DNA from: Photobacterium toruni
GTDB taxonomy: Bacteria; Pseudomonadota; Gammaproteobacteria; Enterobacterales; Vibrionaceae
Direction: 5' to 3'
Assembly: GCF_024529955.1 (NCBI RefSeq)
Contig: NZ_AP024856.1
Coordinates: 124,001-188,000 of the forward strand
DNA length: 64,000 nt
The position numbers and the translations under genes were made by a program. Below, piece by piece: positions 20,576 to 29,905 of this stretch (the stretch's first letter is position 1; each line of letters opens with the position of its first letter). The notes under the pieces were generated by a model, which saw only the letters and a list, made by a program, of their open reading frames with translations, was not told the origin of the DNA and searched no databases.

Positions 20576-21094
20576 ATGCCAACTCCTTGTTATATCTCTA
20601 TCCAAGGCCAAACTCAGGGCAATATCACTGCGGGTGCATTTACTGCCGATTCAGTGGGTAACATTTACGTTGAAGGTCATGAAGACCAAATGCTAGTGCA
20701 AGAATTTAAGCATGTCGTAACCGTGCCGACTGACCCACAGTCAGGTCAACCGTCTGGCCAACGTGTCCATAAGCCTTTTAAATTTACTGTGGCATTGAAC
20801 AAAGCCGTTCCGCTAATGTACAACTCATTGGCATCAGGTGAAATGCTACCAACCGTTGAACTTAAGTGGTACCGCACTTCTGTTGAAGGTAAGCAAGAGC
20901 ACTACTTCACAACAACGTTAACAGACGCAACGATTGTTAATATCGACAATCAAATGCCACATTGCCAAGACTCAACCAAAGCTGATTTTACTCAACTGAT
21001 TGAAATCTCGATGGCTTACCGCAAAATTAATTGGGATCACACGGTTTCAGGTACTTCAGGTGCTGATGACTGGCGTGCGCCGCTAGAAGCGTAA
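20576..21094 (+). CDS. hcp: T6SS tail-tube protein Hcp, copy 1
   Basis: Hcp forms the hexameric inner tube expelled by sheath contraction. The 172 residues begin MPTPCYISIQGQTQGNI and contain KPFKFTVALNKAVPLMYNSL and the C-terminal MAYRKINWDHTVSGTSGADDW, all Hcp landmarks. The protein is identical to the second copy at 33142. It has a sigma-54 promoter and an enhancer-like palindrome cluster upstream. A hairpin terminator in the gap before vgrG probably makes most transcripts end here, so that Hcp is made in excess. Confidence 0.98.
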   Translation: MPTPCYISIQGQTQGNITAGAFTADSVGNIYVEGHEDQMLVQEFKHVVTVPTDPQSGQPSGQRVHKPFKFTVALNKAVPLMYNSLASGEMLPTVELKWYRTSVEGKQEHYFTTTLTDATIVNIDNQMPHCQDSTKADFTQLIEISMAYRKINWDHTVSGTSGADDWRAPLEA

Positions 21095-21111
21095 TTCTAA
21101 GTATAACTATT

Positions 21112-21141
21112 GCCCGTACTGTTTCGACCGTGCGGGCTTTT
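21112..21141 (+). terminator. Leaky terminator between hcp and vgrG, copy 1
   Basis: An 8-bp stem, GCCCGTAC with GTGCGGGC (one G-T pair), is followed by TTTTA. It lies inside what appears to be an operon, so partial read-through to vgrG is likely. The identical structure recurs at 33678-33707. Confidence 0.7.
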
Positions 21142-21155
21142 ATCGTTTATGTCTT

Positions 21156-21184
21156 TGCTAAGGCATTAATTGATCGCCTTAGCA
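21156..21184 (+). other. Perfect hairpin just before vgrG copy 1
   Basis: TGCTAAGGC and GCCTTAGCA form a 9-bp perfect stem with an 11-nt loop, ending 22 bp before the vgrG start and close to its GAGG ribosome site. It has no T tract, so it is more likely an RNA processing or translation-control element than a terminator. It is repeated exactly at 33722-33750. Confidence 0.45.
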
Positions 21185-21206
21185 GAGATTTAATTGAGGT
21201 AATATC

Positions 21207-23243
21207 ATGGCACAACAGACAGGATTACAATTTACCTTTACCGTTGAAGGGCTTGATGCATCAACGTTTGCTGTGACTGAGTTTAAAGGCAACGATACCT
21301 TGTCTTTACCTTTTTCTTTTACAGTCAATTTAGCCAGCCGCAACCCAAGTTTGTCCCCTAGCGAAACCATTGATCGCAATGCTACACTAACGGTTTGGCA
21401 ACAGGGCACATTACAGCAGCAATGGCATGGTATCGTGCGTCAGTTTGTTCAAGGTGATACGGGACATAGCCATACAATCTACCAAGTAGAATTTGTGCCC
21501 CCTTTTGCACGTTTAGCGCTGCGTCAAAATAGCCGTATTTTCCAAACACAAACAGTGCCAGAAATTATCTCTATCTTGCTGCAAGAAATGGGTATTAATG
21601 ACTATAGTTTTGCGATCAGCCGCCAATGTACACAACGTGAATATTGCGTACAGTATCGTGAAAGTGATTTAGCCTTTATCGATAGAATCGTCGCTGAAGA
21701 AGGAATACTTTATTACTTCAATCATAGTAGCAATAAAAACACCCTCATCTTTACTGACGATACCCAACAGGCGGCAAGTTTAGCTGAGCCTCTTGCTTAC
21801 AACAGTCGTAGTGGTGGTAGCAGTAGCGTACCGTTTATTCGAACTTTTGCGCGTAATACCCAAATTTGCTCATCATCCGCTCAGCTAAAAGATTACAGTT
21901 TTAAAAAGCCTGCTTATAGTTTTTTGCAAACTTCAGCAGCGAAAGAAGCAGATTATCAACAAGCTACATATGAGCATTATGATTACCCGGGTCGTTATAA
22001 AGACGATGCAAGTGGTAAGCCCTTTGTACAGTTTCGAATTGAATCATTACGACGCGATGCCCAGACGGCTAATGCAAAAAGTAATGTGCCCACTATTCTT
22101 CCCGGCGTAAAATTTACGCTGCAAGAGCATGATGATGACACCTGTAATCGTGACTGGTTGATCATCGCTGTCACCCATGTTGGCACTCAACCTCAAGCAT
22201 TAGAAGAAGCCGGCGGTGAAGGTGCAACAACATATAATAATGAGTTTGTTGTCATTCCCGCTCATCGTCCTTGGCGCCCGCCGTTTAATGCCAAACCCAC
22301 CGTTGATGGCCCACAAATCGCGCTAGTTGTTGGTCCTGAAGGTGAAGAAATTTATTGTGATGAATTTGGGCGTGTCAGAATTCAGTTCCCTTGGGATCGT
22401 TACAGTAACAATGATGATAACGCCAGCTGTTGGGTGCGAGTTTCACAAGGTTGGGCAGGTAGCCAATATGGTATGGTTGCCCTGCCTCGTGTAGGCCATG
22501 AAGTGATTGTTGATTTTTTAGAAGGTGATCCCGATCAACCGATCATCACTGGCCGTACTTATCACGCCACCAATCAGCCTCCTTATGAATTACCTGCTCA
22601 TAAGACCCGCACTGTTTTACGCACTGAAACCCACCAAGGCGATGGTTATAACGAACTGCGTTTTGAAGACCAAGCAGGCAAAGAAGAAATTTACGTTCGA
22701 GCGCAAAAAGATGTCAATGTCTTAGTTGAAAATGACCGTACCGATAATATCAAACATGATTTACACCTTGATGTAGAAAATGAACGTTTTAGCCATATTA
22801 AAGTGAATGATCATTTAACGGTTGATGGTGAAAGTCGTCACCATATTAAAGGTGATCAAACATTGATGATCGATGGCACTTTGCATCTTAAACAAGGTAA
22901 AGCCTTATTACTCGATGTGGGTAATGAAGTACATCTTAAAGCGGGTAATAAAATAATATTAGATGCAGGAAAAGAATTAACGCTTAATGTAAATGGTAAC
23001 TTTATTAAGTTGGATGCATCAGGCGTGTCGTTAGTGGGAACAGCATTAAACTTAAATACCGGAGGGAGTGCGAGTAGTGGTAGTGGATATGGGGGAATTT
23101 TACCTATCACGCCATCAGGATTGCAACCCGCTCCTTCACTTGTTCCTGCATTACTCACGGCAGCACAAACAGCAACGTTAAAAGCTGCGGCACCATTTTG
23201 TGAAGAGTGCGAAAAATGTAAAGATGGCGAGTGTGAAATATGA
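21207..23243 (+). CDS. vgrG: T6SS spike protein VgrG, copy 1
   Basis: Trimeric spike at the end of the Hcp tube. The 678 residues show the gp27-like region (about 1-370; [25 protein letters not shown] is diagnostic), the gp5 OB-fold (about 385-470; [21 protein letters not shown] then [18 protein letters not shown]), and a C-terminal beta-helix with repeats ending near residue 615. There is no C-terminal enzymatic domain. Instead a short tail ends in a Cys-rich motif (FCEECEKCKDGECEI) that could bind metal or an adaptor. The ATGA at its end overlaps the DUF4123 gene start, linking it to the Rhs effector. Conserved parts are nearly identical to copy 2, while the tails differ. Confidence 0.97.
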   Translation: MAQQTGLQFTFTVEGLDASTFAVTEFKGNDTLSLPFSFTVNLASRNPSLSPSETIDRNATLTVWQQGTLQQQWHGIVRQFVQGDTGHSHTIYQVEFVPPFARLALRQNSRIFQTQTVPEIISILLQEMGINDYSFAISRQCTQREYCVQYRESDLAFIDRIVAEEGILYYFNHSSNKNTLIFTDDTQQAASLAEPLAYNSRSGGSSSVPFIRTFARNTQICSSSAQLKDYSFKKPAYSFLQTSAAKEADYQQATYEHYDYPGRYKDDASGKPFVQFRIESLRRDAQTANAKSNVPTILPGVKFTLQEHDDDTCNRDWLIIAVTHVGTQPQALEEAGGEGATTYNNEFVVIPAHRPWRPPFNAKPTVDGPQIALVVGPEGEEIYCDEFGRVRIQFPWDRYSNNDDNASCWVRVSQGWAGSQYGMVALPRVGHEVIVDFLEGDPDQPIITGRTYHATNQPPYELPAHKTRTVLRTETHQGDGYNELRFEDQAGKEEIYVRAQKDVNVLVENDRTDNIKHDLHLDVENERFSHIKVNDHLTVDGESRHHIKGDQTLMIDGTLHLKQGKALLLDVGNEVHLKAGNKIILDAGKELTLNVNGNFIKLDASGVSLVGTALNLNTGGSASSGSGYGGILPITPSGLQPAPSLVPALLTAAQTATLKAAAPFCEECEKCKDGECEI

Positions 23244-23977
23244 TGGCATTAAGCCTTTTATCTCAATTACAACAAGCTGTAGATAATAAGCAGAATGTTT
23301 TTGCTGTGTTAAATAAGACCAGCGATAGTAATCCATTAATGCATTTTTCTTCGTCTGATTTAAGCCAAAGTAAGCCACTATGGCTAGGAACTCAGTATCA
23401 AGAATGGTTTGATGTCATGCCAACGCTTATTCAAGTTCCTTTAAACGATCCTTTTATTCAATGGGTAGAGCAAGCAAAGCCGATTGATTGGGGAATATTT
23501 ATTGTTTCCCCCTTCAATTTTGACGATGTGTATCAACATCTCCAAAGCTTAACTCAAGTATGGCTACCTAATGGGCAATATTGTTTTTTTCGTTTATTCG
23601 ATCCTCGTTTTTCCATGCCAATAGCCCTGCAATGTAATGATCTTCAGCGAGCTGAATTAATGGGGCCGACCAGTCAATGGCTCAGTTACCAACATCAGGT
23701 TATTCGCCATGATGAGATTACGCTTGGTCGAGTACGTGAATTTCCTTGGTGGGATGTGCCTTCGTCAGTAATGAAAACACTTGAAGCTGAAGAGACCGAA
23801 ACATTGGTGAGTAATTTAATTCAGGACTTAGAAGACCTAAGACCCGATCTTTTCTTGTATTTTCCACGCCCACTTTTAAAAGCCAAAGTTCAACGATTTG
23901 CCAAAAATAACAAACTAGAGACAGATCATCTTTGGCAGCGCTTTATCCACGATATTGAACAGGACATACAACAATAA
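23240..23977 (+). CDS. DUF4123 effector adaptor for the Rhs effector
   Basis: DUF4123 proteins (Tap/TEC adaptors) load a specific effector onto its cognate VgrG. The 245 residues contain the family core: a hydrophobic VFAVLNKTSD segment at the start, WGIFIVSPFNFDDVYQHLQS in the middle, and the signature CFFRLFDPRF near residue 120. The start overlaps the vgrG stop (ATGA), and the stop overlaps the Rhs start (TAATG), so the three are coupled. Its partner is therefore the Rhs protein at 23977. Confidence 0.9.
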   Translation: MMALSLLSQLQQAVDNKQNVFAVLNKTSDSNPLMHFSSSDLSQSKPLWLGTQYQEWFDVMPTLIQVPLNDPFIQWVEQAKPIDWGIFIVSPFNFDDVYQHLQSLTQVWLPNGQYCFFRLFDPRFSMPIALQCNDLQRAELMGPTSQWLSYQHQVIRHDEITLGRVREFPWWDVPSSVMKTLEAEETETLVSNLIQDLEDLRPDLFLYFPRPLLKAKVQRFAKNNKLETDHLWQRFIHDIEQDIQQ

Positions 23978-26900
23978 TGATGACCAATAAATACCAGCAA
24001 TTAGCCAGCGAGATAGAAAATAGACTGGCAAAATACCCTGTTCTCATCAGTAATTACCGTCAATATAGTGAAAGCTTTTTACTCCAGCGTGCTGATGACA
24101 TAAGTCACTTAGCTGATGTGCCATCTCTGTTTGACATGGAAAAAACATTTAAGGTTAATTCGCAAACCAAAACGGTAGATAAAGATGATAAAGACTACGG
24201 CACGGTAGCGAAGTGCCCACTAAATGGTGAGTTGACTATTTATAATCAATTTGAGTCTATTTATGAAACACCGATTACGGCACTTCCAGTGATCGTTACT
24301 TCGATAAAGGATCATAATGAGCAGTATAAGCAGCTCACTGATAACAATGGGAAAGTCGTATTTAAAGGCTTAAAACCAAGCGCTAAATATAAAATATCCA
24401 TTAACTACAATCCGACACAAGCCAATGTTGATGCGTTATTTTCATCTTATCAATCTATCGCTGATGAACTGCAAATATGGCTGCAAAAACAGTGGGATGA
24501 CCGTTTTAAACGAACATGGCAAGAGCAAATAAATACACCACAAGGTGAGCTAGCGTTTGGATTAGTTCAAACTTTTTTATCCTCTATTGGAGAAGCGTTA
24601 GTTGCATCATGGCAGCAAATTAAAGATCTTTTTGAGTTATTAAGTGATCCTGAGAAGGCGTTAAATAACTTTTCTGAAGGTGCGTCTGATCTGATTGCTG
24701 AGATCAAAGCGAAGATGGAAAGTGCGCCAGAAAAAGCTCAGAAAGCACTCTTATTTGCCTCTGATGAAGCGGCCATGTTTTTGTTTGCTAATGCAGTGAT
24801 TGATTTTCTAACCATGATCCCCAATCTCGGTGTGCTAAAGCAAATTGTCAGCACGGGAGGAGGCGTTGTTGTTGGTGTTGTATTTGGTATCTTAGGTGGG
24901 GTTGTAATCAGTTGTATTGCAACCCCAGCCGTTGGGATGGCTTACTTAGTGTTAAAACTTGGTAAAAAAATTGCTGGTATTATCAAACCTATCATCCAAC
25001 TTATCGAAGAGTTTTTCACATTGGCGGTGGGTTTAGTCGATAAGATCCAAGATTATGGAAAATTGCATCTAAACGGCATTGTCAAAGGCAGTGTGACCAA
25101 AAGTGGCGAGTTTATCTCTAAAGCAAAAAATAAGGCATACACCACACTAAAAATAAAAGAAAAAGATATTGATAAGCATCCAGAAAGCTCAAAAGACTTG
25201 GCAGGCAACAAGACTGATAGTTTACAAAATACCTGCACAAACAATTGCCCCGTTTCAATGATTAATGGTGAAGAATTACTTAATATTGATGATTTCACGT
25301 TACCCGGGCCACTTGCCTTTACGTTTTCACGCCTGTATCGAACAACCGCAGTTGAAGTAAATCGAGGCTGTGGTTTTGGTTGGAGTCATTCATTATCTCA
25401 AGTTTTAACGTTTTCAGACAACGGTGTTATTTGGCTTGATAATGAGAACAAACAGACTTCATTTCCTTTACCTAGTGCACAGCGCCCTGCCATTGTTAAC
25501 CCTATAGCAGATAGTGCGATTTATTTGGGGAATAAAGAGAACGAGTATTTATTAGTTCAATCCAATCAAGTAACGCATCACTTTGAACGTGATGGTGATC
25601 GTGCTCGATTAAGTGGTTTTTCTGATGGGTATGGTAATCGATTAACGGTGCGCTATAACCAATGCGGTTTACCCGATGCGGTTATTACACCGCTTGGAAC
25701 AGGATTATGGCTGGTATATGCCCAAGACAATCAATTATCTCAAATAGAACTAAGAACCCGAATTGTTGAGGATGGGCGTTCAAACTGGCGTACCGAACGT
25801 GTGTTGATGACGTATGCGTACAACCGTCAGCAACAGCTAATGTCAACGCGAAATAGAGCCTTTGAAGGCGAAGATTATGAGTATAACGAAGATAACGTCA
25901 TTTCACTTCGTCGTATGGCGGGTGGAATTGAGTTCTTTTGGCTATGGCAAGGAACGGGGAAGCATTCAAGAGCAATCAAGCACTGGAGTAACACGGGAAT
26001 TGCTGCGGAATATGAATGGAATGACAACGATGGTTCGGTTGTGGTTACTCATTCAGATGGTAGTACAGAAACCTATATTCATGATGAGCATGCCAAATTA
26101 GTCAAAAAAATCGATCCCGATGGCGCTGTGACAAAAAATGAATATAACAGTGATGGATTATTAGTCAGTTGTATTGATCCTATGGGTCATGAGACTCGTT
26201 ATATTTACAACGATAATCTTGAACAAGAAGCCGTTATTGCCGCTGATGGCACTGTTACTCAATATGGTTATCATCATGGTCAATTAACCCAACTTTTTAA
26301 AGATGACCAAGAATGGCAATTTGGTTATAACTCGCAAGGTGATATCAATAAGAAAGTCGATCCATTAGGCAATACCACCCAGTATAGATATACCGACCAC
26401 GGTAAGATCAACGAGATTATTTACGCCGATGGTTCAGTGCATCAGTTACATTGGAACAAGCTAGGTATGATGTTGGGTGAGACCTACCCCGATGGCAGTC
26501 GTATATCGTATCGCTATGATATTTTTGGTCGTATTGTTGAAGAAAAAGCCCCTACGGGAGCGATAACACATTATGTTTGGGATGATGCCGATCGCCTGGT
26601 TGAAATCATGTTACCCAACGGAAGTCGTCAACAATACCGTTATAATGCTTACGGGAAAATAACCCAAAGCATGGATGAAACCGGGGCGAAAACGGTCTAT
26701 GAGTATGCAGTTAATAGCCACCTTGTTAGTCGCGTTATTCATCCCGACGGAAGTTCGTTAAGCTATCAATACAATAATGCCAAAGGGTTTGTTAGCCAGA
26801 TCACTAATGAAAATGGCAACAACTATTTGATAGATTATTATCCTAATGGCTTAGTGAAACAAGAAACCACTTTTGATGACAGACAGCTTCGCTATCAATA

Positions 26901-28800
26901 TGATCTCAACGGTAATTTAACCAGTAAAACTGAAGTCGGCAAGCAAGGTACCGAGCTCACCACGACTTATACCCGCGACGTTATGGGACGCTTGTTGGCA
27001 AAAGAATTGCCTGATGGGGCTGAAATTCAATATCAATATGACAAGCAAGGTCAGCTTATTGGTATTGATGATGGTGTGATACCACTGGCATGGCAATATG
27101 ACCCATTAGGCCGCTTGACCGCAGAGCATCAAGGTTGGGCATCGCAATATTATCGCTACGATCAAGTAGGACAACTGACTCACTGGCAGTTACCTGATCA
27201 CAATATTCTAGAGTATAAGCATGCTAAAGGTGGCTTACTGGAGCAGATCACACTCAATGATCGTCCATTAACATGTCATAGCTATCAACAAGGTTTAGAA
27301 GTCCATCGACAACAAGGCGACATTCAAAGTCGATTTAGTTACGATGACCAAGGCCGATTGCGTAGCCATTTACAGCACCAACAAGGTCATACTGTTAGCT
27401 CCCGTGATTATTCTTATAATGTGGTAGGTAATCTATCAAAAGTGAGCGACAGTCGTTATGGTGTGACGCATTATGAGTACGATCCGCTTGATAGATTACA
27501 AGCCGCAAAAGGGGCGTTAGAAGAAGCCTTTACGCACGATCCTGCGGGCAATCTGTTAGAGCAGACTTTAGGCTCATCCATTGGTCGTACTAAATCGTTA
27601 GTTACCCATAATCAGTTATTGTTGCAAGGCGATGCACATTTTGAGTATGACGAATTTGGGCGCCTAACCATTGAAAAACGTGGTAAGGACCAGTGCTTAG
27701 TTACCCAGTATGAGTACGACTTCCAGCACCGTTTAACTCAGGCCAAGATGCCTGATGGCAGCACTGCCCGTTATGTTTACGATGCCTTCGGTCGCCGTGT
27801 CAGTAAAACGGTGGTTGATAAACGAGGACAAAGCACAACAACTGAGTTTGTATGGCAGGGAAATAATCTGGTTGCAGAAGAGCGTAACGGAGAAGATTAT
27901 CAAACCTACGTTTATGAACCGGGTAGCTTCAAACCACTGGCGTTATTAAAGAGTGAAGGCAAAGCGTGCGAAGTCTATCACTATCACCTTGACCACCTCG
28001 GCACCCCGATTGATTTAACCGATGAGCAAGGCAATACCGTTTGGCAAGTGCAGTACCGCTGTTACGGTAATATTGCCGTTCAACATGTTGAAAAGATTGT
28101 TAACCCGCTGCGTTTTCAAGGACAATATTATGACAGCGAAACGGGGTTGCATTATAATCGACATCGGTATTACAGCCCAAAAACTGGTCGTTTTACTACC
28201 ATCGACCCGATAGGCTTAGCGGGTGGTTTAAACAACTATCAGTATGTGCCTAACCCATTGAATTGGGTAGATCCGTTAGGGTTAAGTGCATGTCCACCTG
28301 ATGATGATTCAGCTGTACGGTTAAATAATTTAGCAGATCAATGGAATACTGAAAATACCCCACCAAGTGCCCAAAATAGTACATATAAGCAACGATTGAA
28401 CCAAACGCCGACAAACGGTGTCTGGAGTGGTCCTAGGGGAGAGAGTACATTCACTTCTAATAACCCAGCGGTCAAAGGGGAAAAGGTTAATTATTCAAAT
28501 GGTTATCCGAACTTTACCCCTTTCACAAAACATACAGTCCATATTGATGATTTTATAAATAAAGTCATTAATAGCTCAGGAGATTCTAGATATAACCTAC
28601 ATAAAGAAGCTGACCAAATTCTAGCCAAGAAGCTACGTGTTCAAAGTTCTATCATAAAAAAATTCAGGAGAAAGCAAAAATTCACGTGGCATGAAGTAGA
28701 AGATATGGGTACCTTACAACTAGTACCAACCAAAATAAATTCTAAGTTTGGGCATGTAGGCGGTATTGCTGAAGCCACCAAAAGAGGACGAAATGATTAA
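23977..28800 (+). CDS. Rhs-repeat T6SS effector with C-terminal HNH/Endo VII-like nuclease tip
   Basis: Polymorphic Rhs effector of 1607 residues. The N-terminal region (1-250) has no PAAR domain and includes a small Ig-like fold around 65-150. Hydrophobic segments lie near 265-345 and may insert in membranes. The Rhs core begins near 425 (NGEELLNIDDFTLPGPLAF) and carries many YD-type repeats. It ends with the conserved DPIGLAGGLNNYQY...NPLNWVDPLGL motif (about 1407-1437), where such proteins are self-cleaved. The last 170 residues are a distinct toxin: FTWHEVEDMGTLQLVP followed by FGHVGG (about 1568-1592) resembles HNH/Endo VII nucleases of the WHH type, with the second His replaced by Glu. 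The PAAR tip is encoded separately. The immunity gene follows immediately. Confidence 0.9.
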   Translation: MMTNKYQQLASEIENRLAKYPVLISNYRQYSESFLLQRADDISHLADVPSLFDMEKTFKVNSQTKTVDKDDKDYGTVAKCPLNGELTIYNQFESIYETPITALPVIVTSIKDHNEQYKQLTDNNGKVVFKGLKPSAKYKISINYNPTQANVDALFSSYQSIADELQIWLQKQWDDRFKRTWQEQINTPQGELAFGLVQTFLSSIGEALVASWQQIKDLFELLSDPEKALNNFSEGASDLIAEIKAKMESAPEKAQKALLFASDEAAMFLFANAVIDFLTMIPNLGVLKQIVSTGGGVVVGVVFGILGGVVISCIATPAVGMAYLVLKLGKKIAGIIKPIIQLIEEFFTLAVGLVDKIQDYGKLHLNGIVKGSVTKSGEFISKAKNKAYTTLKIKEKDIDKHPESSKDLAGNKTDSLQNTCTNNCPVSMINGEELLNIDDFTLPGPLAFTFSRLYRTTAVEVNRGCGFGWSHSLSQVLTFSDNGVIWLDNENKQTSFPLPSAQRPAIVNPIADSAIYLGNKENEYLLVQSNQVTHHFERDGDRARLSGFSDGYGNRLTVRYNQCGLPDAVITPLGTGLWLVYAQDNQLSQIELRTRIVEDGRSNWRTERVLMTYAYNRQQQLMSTRNRAFEGEDYEYNEDNVISLRRMAGGIEFFWLWQGTGKHSRAIKHWSNTGIAAEYEWNDNDGSVVVTHSDGSTETYIHDEHAKLVKKIDPDGAVTKNEYNSDGLLVSCIDPMGHETRYIYNDNLEQEAVIAADGTVTQYGYHHGQLTQLFKDDQEWQFGYNSQGDINKKVDPLGNTTQYRYTDHGKINEIIYADGSVHQLHWNKLGMMLGETYPDGSRISYRYDIFGRIVEEKAPTGAITHYVWDDADRLVEIMLPNGSRQQYRYNAYGKITQSMDETGAKTVYEYAVNSHLVSRVIHPDGSSLSYQYNNAKGFVSQITNENGNNYLIDYYPNGLVKQETTFDDRQLRYQYDLNGNLTSKTEVGKQGTELTTTYTRDVMGRLLAKELPDGAEIQYQYDKQGQLIGIDDGVIPLAWQYDPLGRLTAEHQGWASQYYRYDQVGQLTHWQLPDHNILEYKHAKGGLLEQITLNDRPLTCHSYQQGLEVHRQQGDIQSRFSYDDQGRLRSHLQHQQGHTVSSRDYSYNVVGNLSKVSDSRYGVTHYEYDPLDRLQAAKGALEEAFTHDPAGNLLEQTLGSSIGRTKSLVTHNQLLLQGDAHFEYDEFGRLTIEKRGKDQCLVTQYEYDFQHRLTQAKMPDGSTARYVYDAFGRRVSKTVVDKRGQSTTTEFVWQGNNLVAEERNGEDYQTYVYEPGSFKPLALLKSEGKACEVYHYHLDHLGTPIDLTDEQGNTVWQVQYRCYGNIAVQHVEKIVNPLRFQGQYYDSETGLHYNRHRYYSPKTGRFTTIDPIGLAGGLNNYQYVPNPLNWVDPLGLSACPPDDDSAVRLNNLADQWNTENTPPSAQNSTYKQRLNQTPTNGVWSGPRGESTFTSNNPAVKGEKVNYSNGYPNFTPFTKHTVHIDDFINKVINSSGDSRYNLHKEADQILAKKLRVQSSIIKKFRRKQKFTWHEVEDMGTLQLVPTKINSKFGHVGGIAEATKRGRND

Positions 28801-29239
28801 GACAATTGATAAGGTATTTGGGGAACTTACTTTCAGTACTGCATGGAAGAGATCATATGATGTTATTTTCTTCGACAAATTATATAAAATATTGCTAATT
28901 GTTGAAGAAAATGATGATGATAGAAAGACAATCCGTGAAGAACAAAGAGATTCGTACATATATTACTCTCAAAACAAAGTTATTATAGAAAAAAAAATAG
29001 AAGAAATATTGATATCTTATACAAAAGAATTTTTGTCTGAATACGGTATGAAAGAAGAGAATGAAGATAAAATAATTAACTCAATAGAACCAACAGTAAT
29101 AATTTTCCCAATGGTTTTAGATGATGGAGATTTGAATTTTGGATTTTTATTTGAATCAAAGTTCGATCCTGAAAATGGAGTTGGCATTCAATATATAAAT
29201 GGTAACTATGAGGTATCAACTCAAGATATACTAACATAA
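28793..29239 (+). CDS. Probable immunity protein for the Rhs nuclease
   Basis: 148 residues from the ATG at 28793, which overlaps the Rhs stop by 8 bp and has an AGAGGA ribosome site; the longer frame from 28766 lies inside the Rhs gene. The sequence (FGELTFSTAW, then YKILLIVEENDDDRKTI, then EEQRDSYIYY) resembles DUF6985-type proteins, often found next to polymorphic toxins. It is acidic and has no signal peptide, fitting a cytoplasmic nuclease inhibitor. Assignment rests on position, overlap and family resemblance from memory. Its base composition is more AT-rich than the Rhs core, as for the toxin tip. Confidence 0.7.
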   Translation: MIKTIDKVFGELTFSTAWKRSYDVIFFDKLYKILLIVEENDDDRKTIREEQRDSYIYYSQNKVIIEKKIEEILISYTKEFLSEYGMKEENEDKIINSIEPTVIIFPMVLDDGDLNFGFLFESKFDPENGVGIQYINGNYEVSTQDILT

Positions 29240-29590
29240 AGTGATGAATTACAGGGAGGTGAAGGGGGCTGTCGCACAATTTATAACAATTAACGATGCA
29301 CCATTTTTTAGGCGTAATTAGACTGCGCGCGCGTAAAATCTCTAGTAAGCCGTTTCACCGTCAATATCAAGACCCAGAGATCTTATTGCGAATTACATGA
29401 ACGGTGATGCTGAAAATAATTCGAGCGTTATCTTTACTTTTCCTAATATCCAGTAGTCTAAATAGAACAAATAACCTAAGTAGTTTTTATCTACAATTGA
29501 GTTAACTCTTTAGTTAGCTCAATTGTGATCACCAAGCGATTCTGTAACAACTAACTTCACTCCATTTCAATGCATTTACCCACTCATTTC
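29240..29590. other. Non-coding gap after the Rhs module
   Basis: About 350 bp without a credible gene. A GGGGGCTGTCGCACAA word near 29264 looks like the end of an insertion sequence, and a GC-alternating GCGCGCGC tract follows at about 29324. No transposase frame can be recognised. The gap runs into the 208-bp repeat at 29591. Confidence 0.4.
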
Positions 29591-29798
29591 ACATAATATC
29601 TATAATGACTACCAAATTTATAAGTTAATGAATAATAGTATTTTTTTGTAATTAATCTGCAAATTAAATCCAAAGTGATAATCTATAATCTAGTAACATC
29701 ATTAACAAAATAACAACGTCATATTGAGGCTTATTTAAGGTGACTTTCTTAGAGAAAATGAGCTGTTTCAAGGGGAATTATCACGAACGCTGATCGCG
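29591..29798 (+). repeat. 208-bp dispersed repeat, copy 1
   Basis: A 208-bp sequence recurs at 40710-40917 in the same orientation with only scattered differences by eye. Both copies follow a vgrG effector-immunity module and both lead straight into a dif-like site. Each copy starts with a dif-like half (ACATAA, then a spacer, then TAATG or TTATG and ACTACC). No gene is visible in it. It may be the conserved end of an integrated filamentous phage or of a Xer-mobilised cassette. Confidence 0.8.
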
Positions 29799-29799
29799 A

Positions 29800-29827
29800 A
29801 GTGCGGGATAGATCCATACTGTTAAAT
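29800..29827 (+). other. dif-like site A (candidate XerCD attachment site)
   Basis: The 28 bp have an 11-6-11 architecture: XerC-like arm AGTGCGGGATA, spacer GATCCA, XerD-like arm TACTGTTAAAT. They resemble chromosomal dif (arms AGTGCGCATTA and TTATGTTAAAT in V. cholerae, as I recall). It directly follows repeat copy 1 and precedes the HNH toxin cassette. Confidence 0.55.
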
Positions 29828-29840
29828 ACAGCCATTTTGA

Positions 29841-29852
29841 GCAAATTATTGC
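29841..29852 (+). promoter_or_regulatory. GCAA-N4-TTGC palindrome upstream of the HNH toxin gene
   Basis: GCAAATTATTGC is a perfect match to the palindrome found before both hcp genes. The next 20 bp (CTGACTTGTTCTGATATATG) also resemble the hcp copy 2 upstream region at 33011. The toxin gene may have inherited part of an hcp promoter region. No correctly spaced -24/-12 element was found. Confidence 0.45.
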
Positions 29853-29905
29853 CCTGACTTGTTCTGATATATGATCCTTAAAATTTTTATTGCAGTGAAC
29901 TTATT

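Noticed and set aside
29815..29835. ATACTGTTAAATACAGC at 29816 and 31887 looks like an SOS (LexA) box
   Set aside because: LexA boxes need CTG-N10-CAG. Here the gap is seven bases. The word is better explained as the XerD-like arm of dif-like sites.
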